Translations under genes and position numbers: made by a program | Shown here: positions 15,661-23,533 of the stretch, one piece after another | How positions within the stretch are numbered: position 1 is the stretch's first letter | Layout: every line of letters begins with the position of its first letter | The notes under the pieces: generated by a model | The model's database searches: none | Seen by the model: only the letters and a program-made list of their open reading frames with translations | Told to the model about the DNA's origin: nothing | From: Pseudomonadota bacterium | GTDB lineage: Bacteria > Pseudomonadota > Alphaproteobacteria > Azospirillales > Azospirillaceae | DNA: 64,000 nucleotides | Direction: 5' to 3' | Assembly (NCBI GenBank): GCA_023411035.1 | Contig: JAEYPE010000239.1 | Span: 1 to 64,000 of the forward strand

Positions 15661-18600
15661 TCACTCTGCCGGATGGGCGGGCGGCTGGGCCGGCGGATTG
15701 GTTGCGCCATGCGCCACGCCCGCCCCTTCCCCCTCATCCTGCATCGGTTTCTTGCGGGCGATATAGCTGTAAACCGTCGGCACCACGAACAGGGTCAGCA
15801 GCGTACCCAGCGTCATCCCGCCGACGATCACGGCACCGATCGCCTGACGGCTTTCCGCACCGGCCCCCTCGGCGTAGGCCAGCGGCACCGCGCCCAGCAC
15901 CATGGCGCCGGTGGTCATCAGGATCGGGCGCAGGCGCAGCACGGCGGCCTCCTCCACCGCCTTGCGGATGTCGGTGCCGGCGCGCTGGAGCTGGTTGGCG
16001 AACTCCACGATCAGGATGCCGTGCTTGGTGATCAGGCCGACCAGGGTGACGAGGCCGATCTGGCTGTAGACGTTCATCGTCCCGCCGCTCATCTGCAATG
16101 CCGCCAGCGCCCCGGTCATCGACAGCGGCACGGTCAGCATGATGACGAAGGGGTCGATGAAGCTCTCGAACTGCGCGGCCAGGACCAGATAGATGAAGGC
16201 CAGCGCCAGCACGAAGACGAAATACAGCCCGCTCGCCGATTCGCGGAACTCGCGGCTCTGCCCGGCATAGTCGGTCTGGGCGGTGGCCGGCAGCACCTTG
16301 TTCGCCGCCGCCTGCATCACCGCCAGCGCCTCGCCCAGCGACGTCCCCGGCGCCAGCGTCGCGGTGATGGTGGCCGACCGCAGCTTGTTGAAATGGTTCA
16401 GCTCCTTGGGCGCGACCCGCTCCTCCACCGTCACCAGATTGGCGAGCGAGATCATCTGCCCGGCGCCCCCAGTGGCGGTGGCGGTGGCGGTGGCGGTGGC
16501 GGTGGCACTGGTGCCGCCGCGGACATAGATGCCGGCGATGTCGTCCGGGTTGCGGCGGTCGATGTTGGCGACCTGGACGATCACGTCATACTGCTTGCCG
16601 TCCTTCTTGAACCGCGTCACCTGCCGCCCGCCCAGCAACGTCTCCAGCGTGCGGCCCACGGTGTCGACGTCCACCCCCAGGTCGGCCGCCTTGTCGCGGT
16701 CCAGCGACACCTTCAGTTCCGGTTTGTTCAGCTTCAGGTCGGTGTCGAGATTGACCAGACCGGGGAAGTTGCGCGCCTCCGCCATCATGGCGTTGACCAT
16801 CGCCTGCAGTTCCTCGAAGGGCAGGGAGGTCTGGATGACGAAGTTCACCGGCTTCTCCGTCGGGCTCTGGCCCAGCGACGGCGGGTTGGTGACGAAGCCC
16901 ATGATGCCGGGGATGCCGAACATCTTCGGGAAAAGCTGGGAGGTGATCGCCTGCTGCTTCACGTCGCGCAGATCCCAGTCGATCAGGCGGACGAAGGCGA
17001 TGCCCTGGTTGACCACCGGAAAGCCGACGACGACGAAGAACTTCTCCAGCACCGGAATTTGCCGGAACAGCGCCTCCATCTGCTGGGCATAGCCCATGGT
17101 GTAGTCCAGGGTCGAGCCTTCCGGCGCGATGGCGATTCCGACGATGGTGCCGCGGTCCTCCACCGGCGCCAGTTCCGACTTCAGCCCGTTGAACAGCACA
17201 TAGCTCGCCGCGGCGACGGCGAAGCCGATCAGCAGCACCAGCGGCCGCGCCCGCAGCGACAGGCGCAGCAGGCTGCGGTAGCCGTTGGTCATCCCCTCCA
17301 GAAAGCGTTCGATGGCGCGGTAGAGAAGGCCGTGTTTGGTCTCGTGCTTCAGCAGCTTGGAGCACATCATCGGCGACAGCGTCAGCGCCACGAAACCCGA
17401 GACGATCACCGCCCCGGCCAGCGTCAGCGCGAACTCGGTGAACAGCCGCCCGGTGCGGCCGGTCATGAATCCGATGGGCGCATAGACCGCCGCCAGCGTG
17501 ATCGTCATGGCGATGACGGCGAAACCGATCTCCCGCGAGCCCTTCAGCGCCGCCTGGAAGGGGTCCATCCCCTCCTCCACATAGCGGAATATGTTCTCCA
17601 GCATGACGATGGCGTCGTCGACGACGAGGCCGATGGCCAGCACCATCGACAGCAGCGTCAGCGTGTTGATGGAGAAGCCGAAGGCGTACATCAGGGCGAA
17701 GCCGCCGATCAGCGACACCGGGATGGTCACCAGCGGCACCAGCGTCGCCCGCAGCGACCGCAGGAAGAAGAAGATCACCAGAACGACCAGGATGATCGCT
17801 TCGAAGATGGTGTGGAACACCGCGTCGATCGACTTGGCGATGAAGACCGAGCTGTCGTACCCGACATCCACCCCCATACCGTCGGGCAGCGCCACGCGGA
17901 TCGTCGGCAGCGCGTCGTTGACCGCCTTCGACACGTCCAGCGGGTTGGCGGTGGACTGCTTCACCACGCCGATGGCGACGGCGCCGCGGCCGTTGAACCG
18001 CGCGCTGACCCGCTCGTCAAGCGCCCCCAGCTCCGCCCGGCCGACGTCGCGCAGCCGGACCAGATAGCCGGAATCGTCGCGCAGGATGATGTTCTCGAAC
18101 TCCGCCGGGCTGCGCAGGTCGGTTTCCGACACCACGGTGAACTCGCGCGCCACGCTTTCGACGCGGCCCGCCGGGATCTCGACATTCTGCCGGCGCAGCG
18201 CGTTTTCGACATCCTGCGGCGTCACCCGGTAGGCGGCCATCCGCTGCGGGTCGAGCCACAGGCGCATGGCGAAGCGGCGCTCGCCGAAGATGCGGACCTG
18301 GGCGACGCCGGGCAGGTTCTGCAGCCGGTCCTTGACATAGCGGTCGGCGAAATCCGTCACCTCCAGCGGCGAATGCCGGTCGGAGGAGAAGGCGAGATAG
18401 ATGATCGGCTGGGCGTCGGCCTCGACCTTGGCGATCACCGGCTCGTCGATCTCGCCGGGAAGCTGGGCGCGGACGCGGCCCACCCGGTCGCGCACGTCGC
18501 TGGCGGCGACATCGACGTTGCGGTCCAGCCGGAAGCGCAAGGTGATCTGCGACTTCTCCGCCCGGCTGATCGAGGACATGACGTCGATGCCCTCGATGCC

Positions 18601-18816
18601 GGCGAGGCTGTCCTCCAGCGTCTGCGTCACCTGGCTTTCGATGATCTGGGCCGAGGCGCCCTTGTAGGTCGTCTCCACCGTGACGACCGGCTCGTCGATC
18701 TTGGGATATTCGCGCACCGACAGGCGCTGGTACGACACGATGCCGATCAGCATCAGGGCGAGGCTCATCACCGTCGCCAGCACCGGGCGGCGGATGGAGA
18801 TGTCGGAGAGGACCAT
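15661..18816 (-). CDS. RND efflux pump, HAE1/AcrB family
   Basis: Inner-membrane proton-driven multidrug pump of 1051 residues, the usual length. Twelve TM helices are apparent in the classic pattern: one N-terminal, large periplasmic loop, five plus one, second loop, five. TM4 has the proton-relay Asp pair in GLVVDDAIVMLEN. Its start is 4 bases beyond the adaptor stop, so pump and adaptor are co-translated. A run of six Ala-Thr pairs near residue 775 is encoded by a hexanucleotide tandem repeat and lies in a linker of the second periplasmic loop. No outer-membrane factor is encoded nearby; it must be supplied from elsewhere. Confidence 0.95.
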   Translation of the reverse strand: MVLSDISIRRPVLATVMSLALMLIGIVSYQRLSVREYPKIDEPVVTVETTYKGASAQIIESQVTQTLEDSLAGIEGIDVMSSISRAEKSQITLRFRLDRNVDVAASDVRDRVGRVRAQLPGEIDEPVIAKVEADAQPIIYLAFSSDRHSPLEVTDFADRYVKDRLQNLPGVAQVRIFGERRFAMRLWLDPQRMAAYRVTPQDVENALRRQNVEIPAGRVESVAREFTVVSETDLRSPAEFENIILRDDSGYLVRLRDVGRAELGALDERVSARFNGRGAVAIGVVKQSTANPLDVSKAVNDALPTIRVALPDGMGVDVGYDSSVFIAKSIDAVFHTIFEAIILVVLVIFFFLRSLRATLVPLVTIPVSLIGGFALMYAFGFSINTLTLLSMVLAIGLVVDDAIVMLENIFRYVEEGMDPFQAALKGSREIGFAVIAMTITLAAVYAPIGFMTGRTGRLFTEFALTLAGAVIVSGFVALTLSPMMCSKLLKHETKHGLLYRAIERFLEGMTNGYRSLLRLSLRARPLVLLIGFAVAAASYVLFNGLKSELAPVEDRGTIVGIAIAPEGSTLDYTMGYAQQMEALFRQIPVLEKFFVVVGFPVVNQGIAFVRLIDWDLRDVKQQAITSQLFPKMFGIPGIMGFVTNPPSLGQSPTEKPVNFVIQTSLPFEELQAMVNAMMAEARNFPGLVNLDTDLKLNKPELKVSLDRDKAADLGVDVDTVGRTLETLLGGRQVTRFKKDGKQYDVIVQVANIDRRNPDDIAGIYVRGGTSATATATATATATGGAGQMISLANLVTVEERVAPKELNHFNKLRSATITATLAPGTSLGEALAVMQAAANKVLPATAQTDYAGQSREFRESASGLYFVFVLALAFIYLVLAAQFESFIDPFVIMLTVPLSMTGALAALQMSGGTMNVYSQIGLVTLVGLITKHGILIVEFANQLQRAGTDIRKAVEEAAVLRLRPILMTTGAMVLGAVPLAYAEGAGAESRQAIGAVIVGGMTLGTLLTLFVVPTVYSYIARKKPMQDEGEGAGVAHGATNPPAQPPAHPAE
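16472..16507. repeat. Hexanucleotide tandem repeat inside the RND pump gene
   Basis: Five perfect GTGGCG units plus GTGGCA. Read on the minus strand they encode alternating Ala-Thr. Slippage would change the protein by two residues per unit without a frameshift. Confidence 0.9.
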
Positions 18817-18820
18817 GGCC

Positions 18821-20002
18821 TCAGCTCCCCGTCGACTTGTTGGCAGCCGGCTTGGACGGCACCACGGCGACCGGCGCGCCGTCGCGAATCTTCAGCTGGC
18901 CGGCGGTGACCACCATGTCGCCGGGAGCAAGGCCCTTGGAAATCTCCACCTCCGCGTTGCGGCGCTCGCCCAGCACGACGCGGGTCTGTGCCGCCTTGCC
19001 GTCCACCACCTTGAAGACGAACTGGTCCTTGCCGAAGGCGACGATGGCCTGCTCCGGCACCAGCAGCGCATCCGGCACCGTGGTCAGCGTCAGCGACACG
19101 CGGGCGAACAGGCCGGGGCGCAACGCGCCGTCGGGATTGGGAACGCGGGCGCGGATCGCCAGCGCGCGGCCGTTCACGTCCACCAGCGGGTCGATCGCAT
19201 AGACCGTGCCCTCGAAGCCGCGTCCGCCGAAGGCGTCCACCGCCACCCTCACCGTCTGGCCCACCCTCACCGCCGGCAGGAACATCTCGGGGACGCGGAA
19301 GTCCAGCTTCAGCGTGTCGATGTCCTCCAGGTTCACGATATCCCTGCCTGCCTGGACGAAGTCGCCGACCGACACCTTGCGCAGGCCCAGCACCCCGTCG
19401 AAGGGCGCGGTGATCACCTGCTTGTCGAGCTGCGCCTTGGCCAGCTGCACCGCCGCCTCGTCGGCCAGCAGCTTGGCCGCGGCCTGTTCGCGGTTGCGCA
19501 AGGGGCCGGTGTTCTGGCGGACCAGCTGGTCGGCACGCGACAGCTCGGCACGGGAAAAGGCGATGCTCGCCTGCGCCTGGGCCAGCGTGGCGCGGGCGAT
19601 GGCGTCGTCCAGCCGGACCAGCACGCTGCCCTTGGCGACGCGCTGTCCCTCCTTGAAGGCGATCTCGCTGATCCGGCCGGCAATCTCGGGCCGGATCAGC
19701 ACCGACTCGTTGGACAGCAGCGACCCGACCGCGGTGACGGTGCGCTCCACCGTACCGACGCGGACGGCAACCGCCTCCACCGGCGTCGGCGGGGCGCCGC
19801 CCGGCGGCTTGCCTCCACCCGGTGCGCTGCCTGATCCGCTGCCAGAACCGCTGGCCGGCGCCGGCGCACCGCCGGAAGCCGCGCCGCTCAGCATCGCCGT
19901 CAGCCCGCCGACGGTGCCGCCCTGCTTCACGAAATACCAGTAGGCTCCTGTGGCGAGAGCCGCCAGGACGAGAAGAACCGCGATGCGAAGCGTATGGCGC
20001 AT
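18821..20002 (-). CDS. RND periplasmic adaptor (membrane fusion protein)
   Basis: 393 residues. An N-terminal TM helix or uncleaved signal (IAVLLVLAALATGAYWYFV) is followed by a Gly/Ser/Pro-rich linker to about residue 72. Then come the lipoyl/barrel-sandwich halves (VTAVGSLLSNESVLIRPEIAGRI and VITAPFDGVLGLRKVSVGDFV) around a short coiled-coil hairpin rich in Ala/Gln. Beta-barrel and membrane-proximal domains complete it. It bridges the pump to an outer-membrane channel. First gene of the efflux operon; a candidate operator lies 63 bases upstream. Confidence 0.95.
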   Translation of the reverse strand: MRHTLRIAVLLVLAALATGAYWYFVKQGGTVGGLTAMLSGAASGGAPAPASGSGSGSGSAPGGGKPPGGAPPTPVEAVAVRVGTVERTVTAVGSLLSNESVLIRPEIAGRISEIAFKEGQRVAKGSVLVRLDDAIARATLAQAQASIAFSRAELSRADQLVRQNTGPLRNREQAAAKLLADEAAVQLAKAQLDKQVITAPFDGVLGLRKVSVGDFVQAGRDIVNLEDIDTLKLDFRVPEMFLPAVRVGQTVRVAVDAFGGRGFEGTVYAIDPLVDVNGRALAIRARVPNPDGALRPGLFARVSLTLTTVPDALLVPEQAIVAFGKDQFVFKVVDGKAAQTRVVLGERRNAEVEISKGLAPGDMVVTAGQLKIRDGAPVAVVPSKPAANKSTGS

Positions 20003-20064
20003 GGAACCGGAATCCGGACGGGTTTCACCTTGCTGCAGCGCAACCGGGAAGCGCGCCGGGCAAA

Positions 20065-20082
20065 CTGAACTATATCGTTCAG
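20065..20082. promoter_or_regulatory. Candidate TetR-type operator upstream of the RND operon
   Basis: Perfect inverted repeat CTGAAC-TATATC-GTTCAG, with an AT-rich centre, 63 bases upstream of the adaptor start. Size and symmetry match operators of TetR/AcrR regulators that control RND pumps, but no TetR gene is present in the window. Confidence 0.55.
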
Positions 20083-20105
20083 TTCACATCCGGTGTCGAG
20101 AAGGT

Positions 20106-20453
20106 TCAACGATCCGAACCGTCCGCCGCACCGTTTGTCGCCTCCGCCACCGGACGCTCGCCGGTTTCCAGCCTGCCGCCCCGCATCGCGACCGTCCGGC
20201 CGCCGCACAACGTCACCCACAGATCCGCGGGATCGCCGGGCATCACCGGACCGCCATCCTCCATACGGCGCACCTCGCCGCCGTCGAGGTCGAGTCCCGG
20301 CGCGCAGCAGGGCGACTCGCCGGCCGGCACCAGGGCGCGGACATGGCCGTTCTCGATGCGGATATCGCGGAGTCCGTCATGAACCCGCGCGGCTTTCAGC
20401 CAGAATTTCCCATTGGCGGGGATGCGGGCGAGGCAGCAGGTCGGGGCGCTCAT
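20106..20453 (-). pseudogene. Amidohydrolase (cytosine deaminase-like) remnant or small unknown protein
   Basis: 115 residues. Residues 1-65 look like the N-terminus of a cytosine-deaminase-type amidohydrolase (FWLKAARVHDG..DIRIENGHVRALVPAGE...GLDLDGGEV). The C-terminal part (GDPADLWVTLCGGRTVAMRGGRLE) recalls the end of the same family. The intervening metal-binding barrel, normally about 300 residues, is missing. This suggests an internally deleted gene. The reading frame is intact with an ATG start, so a small functional protein cannot be excluded. Confidence 0.5.
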
Positions 20454-20539
20454 GGGATGTACCCGTGTCCGTTCCGGCGGTGTGCGACGCAGCAAGGCTG
20501 ACACACATTGGTAAAGCAAGGCCAGCGGGAGCTTTGCCG

Positions 20540-21424
20540 TCAGGGGATCGCACCCACCCCCAAAGCAAGGAATTCCTGGAAACTGGTGCAGTGGCCGGCC
20601 TTGAAGGCGGCCTCGAAGGCGGCATTGCGGGCACGCTTGGCGGCGATGGCCTGCGTGAAGCTGTAGCGCAGCGCCTCGTCCCGGATGCCCAGCCCGTCGC
20701 CGGCCAGCCGGTCCAGCACATGGCGGTAGCAGCGTTCCGCCCGCTCCGCGCTGTCGGCGGAACAGGTGATGGAGCCGGCGCGCTGGCGGTATTCATAGAA
20801 GGGCGTCGCCACCAGCGGCACCGGGCCGGCGGCGTCGAGCACCCGGACATTGAACACCACGTCGTCGCAGAAATTCACGTCCTCGTCCCAGCCCGGCACC
20901 AGATCGCGCCGCACCAGCGGGAACATCGGCACGGAGGTCGCCAGGAACCCCTCGCCGTCCAGCCATGCCGGGGCCTGACCCTCCCCATACAGGCACAGCA
21001 GCGGCGAATCGTCCTCGTCGCGCACCACGGCGACATTGTCGAAGGCCGCACCTTGGGCGAGCGCCAGCGGCGCCAGGGCCGACAGGCGGCCGGGGCGGAA
21101 GCGGTCGTCGGCGTCCAGCGTCGCCACCAGCGGCAGCCGCGCCGCCGCCAGCCCGGCGTTGCGGGCAGCGGGCGCCCCGGCCCCCAGCCGCCCGGTGCCG
21201 GTGAAGATCAGCCGCGGGTCGTCGATTCCGGCGGCCCGCAGGGTGGGGCGGTAATCGGTGCCGTCGTCGCTGACGATCACCGCCTCCCATGCCGTCCAAT
21301 CCTGATCCAGCAGGCTTTGCACCGCCCGGACGATGGTGTCGTGGGCGCGGTGGGCGGGAATGATCACCGAGACGCCCGTCGAACCGTCGTCGAGCCGGCC
21401 CTGCGCCGCTCCAGTTCCGTGCAT
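20540..21424 (-). CDS. Family 2 glycosyltransferase
   Basis: 294 residues. GT-A fold of family GT2: opening strand VSVIIPAHRAHDTIVRAVQSLLDQ, the nucleotide-binding EAVIVSDDGT, and the DxD metal site in ATLDADDRF near residue 115. It is soluble, with no TM helix. The acceptor cannot be told from the sequence; likely targets are surface polysaccharide or flagellin. It lies upstream of, and co-oriented with, the amidohydrolase remnant and divergent from the ClpP paralogue. Confidence 0.88.
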   Translation of the reverse strand: MHGTGAAQGRLDDGSTGVSVIIPAHRAHDTIVRAVQSLLDQDWTAWEAVIVSDDGTDYRPTLRAAGIDDPRLIFTGTGRLGAGAPAARNAGLAAARLPLVATLDADDRFRPGRLSALAPLALAQGAAFDNVAVVRDEDDSPLLCLYGEGQAPAWLDGEGFLATSVPMFPLVRRDLVPGWDEDVNFCDDVVFNVRVLDAAGPVPLVATPFYEYRQRAGSITCSADSAERAERCYRHVLDRLAGDGLGIRDEALRYSFTQAIAAKRARNAAFEAAFKAGHCTSFQEFLALGVGAIP

Positions 21425-21819
21425 TCCGCCGCCCCCGCTTCTGCCCAGGCTCGAGTTTGGCTGTGAGCGGCGAAGGGCGTCAATGCCCCGGTCAGGATTT
21501 CGAACCGCCTCTTACCTGCTCCACCGCGGCGTGGTAGGAAGGGGAGTCGTGCCTGCGGCCGTGGAGGACACCCTATGCGTTCGGCAAGTTGAACAGTGGA
21601 ACAGGGCCGGGAAACCGTTGCACGGTGTTTCAAACGTTCCATCCGGCCGCGGCTCCGCCCATCGATTTTGCCCCGCCGGACGTTGAACATGAAGCCCGGA
21701 CGGGCTATGTGGTGAAGCAGGCAAGGCGCATGCGGCAGCGGGACAGCAGTCGGGGCACCCCTCCGGCAGCGCATCCCGGTCCCGATACCCCGCTTCCGAT
21801 ACCAGGGAGAAGAACATCA
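21425..21819. other. Divergent spacer between glycosyltransferase and ClpP paralogue
   Basis: 395 bases without a credible gene. It must hold both promoters. A near-perfect dyad GAAACCGT-TGC-ACGGTgTTTC lies at 21611-21631 and could be a regulator site. The ClpP ribosome site AGGGAGA is at about 21804-21810. Confidence 0.5.
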
Positions 21820-22446
21820 ATGGCGCAGGTCGGATACACCCGGTTCGACGACGAACCCGAAAAGGAACCGGACGAGAAGTCGAAGGAAAGCGCCCAGCCG
21901 CAGTTCGCCGCCGTGCAGCAGAGCCTGTTCAAGGCGCGCACGGTCCTGATCTTCGGTCAGATCGACATGAAGCTGGCGCAGGTCGTCTCGGCCCAGTTGC
22001 TGGCGCTCGCCCATGAGAACGACGACGACATCACCGTCGTGGTCAACTCGCCGGGCGGCCACGTCGAGGCGGGCGACACCATCCACGACATGATCCGCTT
22101 CATCAAGCCGCGGGTGAAGATGCTGGGCACGGGCTGGGTCGCCAGCGCCGGCTGCCACATCTATCTGGCGGCGAAGAAGGAAGACCGGTTCTGCCTGCCG
22201 AACACCCGCTTCCTGATCCACCAGCCGCTGGGCGGCACCGGTGGCCGGGCGACGGACATCGCCATCGAGGCGAAGGAAATCATCCGCATGCGTGAGCGTC
22301 TGAACCGCATCATCGCGCGCGAGACCGGCCAGTCGGTTGAGAAGGTGGCCAAGGACACCGACCGGAATTACTGGATGCTGGCCGACGAAGCCCGCGAATA
22401 CGGCATCGTCAGCCACATCATCGAGTCCTTCGACGAGTTGAAGTAA
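21820..22446 (+). CDS. ClpP-family serine protease paralogue
   Basis: 208 residues. Residues 32-205 are a ClpP fold with an intact triad: Ser in GWVASAGCH, His in TRFLIHQPLGG, Asp in KDTDRNYWM. The first ~28 residues form a charged extension (DDEPEKEPDEKSKE) that replaces the usual N-terminal axial-loop sequence. It is not next to clpX, tig or lon, so it is probably a second ClpP rather than the housekeeping one. AGGGAGA Shine-Dalgarno. Followed by a strong terminator, so monocistronic. Confidence 0.9.
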   Translation: MAQVGYTRFDDEPEKEPDEKSKESAQPQFAAVQQSLFKARTVLIFGQIDMKLAQVVSAQLLALAHENDDDITVVVNSPGGHVEAGDTIHDMIRFIKPRVKMLGTGWVASAGCHIYLAAKKEDRFCLPNTRFLIHQPLGGTGGRATDIAIEAKEIIRMRERLNRIIARETGQSVEKVAKDTDRNYWMLADEAREYGIVSHIIESFDELK

Positions 22447-22465
22447 GCGGACCGCCGGAACGCAC

Positions 22466-22496
22466 AAAGCCCCTCTCCAACGAGAGGGGCTTTTTT
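22466..22496 (+). terminator. Rho-independent terminator of the ClpP paralogue
   Basis: Perfect 12-base-pair stem AAAGCCCCTCTC / GAGAGGGGCTTT with loop CAAC, followed by six T. Confidence 0.92.
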
Positions 22497-22548
22497 CATG
22501 GCCGCTGCTTTGCCCGCGACATCGGGACGGAATCGATGGGTGAACGGC

Positions 22549-22764
22549 TTACACGACGATGTTCAGATTCTGTCCGCGGGTGGCCGTGACGTTGCCGCCA
22601 CCGGAGGACGAGTCGCCCGAGCCGCCCTGAAGCAGCGCGGCGATCGCCTGCTCCTGCTGCTGCGCGTTCTGGTTCAGCGCCTTCACGCCGAAATCCATTT
22701 GCCCCTGCGCCTGCCGCAGACCGACCGCCGCGCCCAGGGTGGAGGATGAGATATCGAGAGCCAT
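22549..22764 (-). CDS. Putative motility protein, YjfB-like
   Basis: A 71-residue protein matching the small YjfB/putative motility family in layout. It has an N-terminal helix (ISSSTLGAAVGLRQAQGQMDFGVKAL), a Gln-rich helix (NAQQQEQAIAALLQG), a Gly/Ser linker and a short hydrophobic end (GQNLNIVV). Function is unknown, but in several bacteria such genes sit among flagellar genes. Here the next gene upstream is FlaG-like, 58 bases away, so they probably form one unit. Confidence 0.75.
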   Translation of the reverse strand: MALDISSSTLGAAVGLRQAQGQMDFGVKALNQNAQQQEQAIAALLQGGSGDSSSGGGNVTATRGQNLNIVV

Positions 22765-22822
22765 CGACGGATGCCTTCAGAAAGAACGACCGGACAACGG
22801 ACCGCAATTCCGGTTCGCGCTG

Positions 22823-23311
22823 TCAGATGACGACATTGACGGGCCTCGAACCCGACGGGGCAGCAGGGGCCGTCATCGGGGTGGAGACTACCACCGGCGG
22901 GATGGGCGCGGAAGTGCCCTGCGACAGGCTGGCGCGGCCCGCGCCGTTCTGCTGGTCCTGTCCATCCGAATCGCCGACAACCAGCTCAAGCGACGCCTTT
23001 CCGCCCTTCCGGCCCTTCTGCGCCTCGCGGTATTGCCGCAGGGCCGCTTCGGTCGGGATCTGGTCGAGAGTCGCACCGTCTTCCGGGTTGCGGAACAGAA
23101 TCACCAGCCGCGACGCATCCGCGTCATAACGGTAAGCGGATTTGGTGTAGCGCCCGAAGAGGGGTTCGGAGAGAGGATCGGACTGTCCGGCTGCCGTGCC
23201 CTTCGTGGGCACAGCCCCGGTGCCGGCCCCGGTTTCAACAGCATCGCTGTTGCGGGCCGTCATGAAGGTCAACGGTCGAGCAACCGTTGCAGTGGCGATG
23301 GCCACGTTCAT
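22823..23311 (-). CDS. FlaG-like flagellar protein
   Basis: 162 residues. The central block YDADASRLVILFRNPEDGATLDQIPTEAALRQYREAQ matches the FlaG family core (a strand that ends in QIPSEAAL). FlaG influences filament length and assembly at the cell surface. N- and C-termini are disordered and Pro/Ser/Thr-rich. The start was put at MNVAIATATVARP because upstream codons are unlike coding sequence. It is followed by the YjfB-like gene and is divergent from the TPR-glycosyltransferase gene. Confidence 0.78.
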   Translation of the reverse strand: MNVAIATATVARPLTFMTARNSDAVETGAGTGAVPTKGTAAGQSDPLSEPLFGRYTKSAYRYDADASRLVILFRNPEDGATLDQIPTEAALRQYREAQKGRKGGKASLELVVGDSDGQDQQNGAGRASLSQGTSAPIPPVVVSTPMTAPAAPSGSRPVNVVI

Positions 23312-23345
23312 GACATTACACCAATGGTTGGACAGTTCAGAGCTT

Positions 23346-23374
23346 ATATTGCAGCCCTTCTCGCGCATTGTAAA
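23346..23374 (-). promoter_or_regulatory. Putative promoter of the flaG-like gene
   Basis: Minus strand TTTACA (23374-23369), 17-base spacer, CAATAT (23351-23346); predicted start about 30 bases upstream of the ATG. No sigma-54 or clear sigma-28 motif was seen. Confidence 0.4.
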
Positions 23375-23533
23375 GGGTTCATTCACCATTTTTTCGGCTA
23401 GGCCGAAGGACGGCGTCGCGCAGGCTGTTTCTAGAACCAAAGTTTCCCATCCCAGGGCCAGCGGGACCATCCCCGCCTCATCTCACAGCCGTGATGCTTG
23501 CGGACGCCCGCGCGGGCGCTTAAGCCTGTGTGC

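Noticed and set aside
16472..16507. Phase-variable on/off switch in the RND gene
   Set aside because: The unit is six bases and in frame, so slippage cannot frameshift the gene; only length variation is possible.
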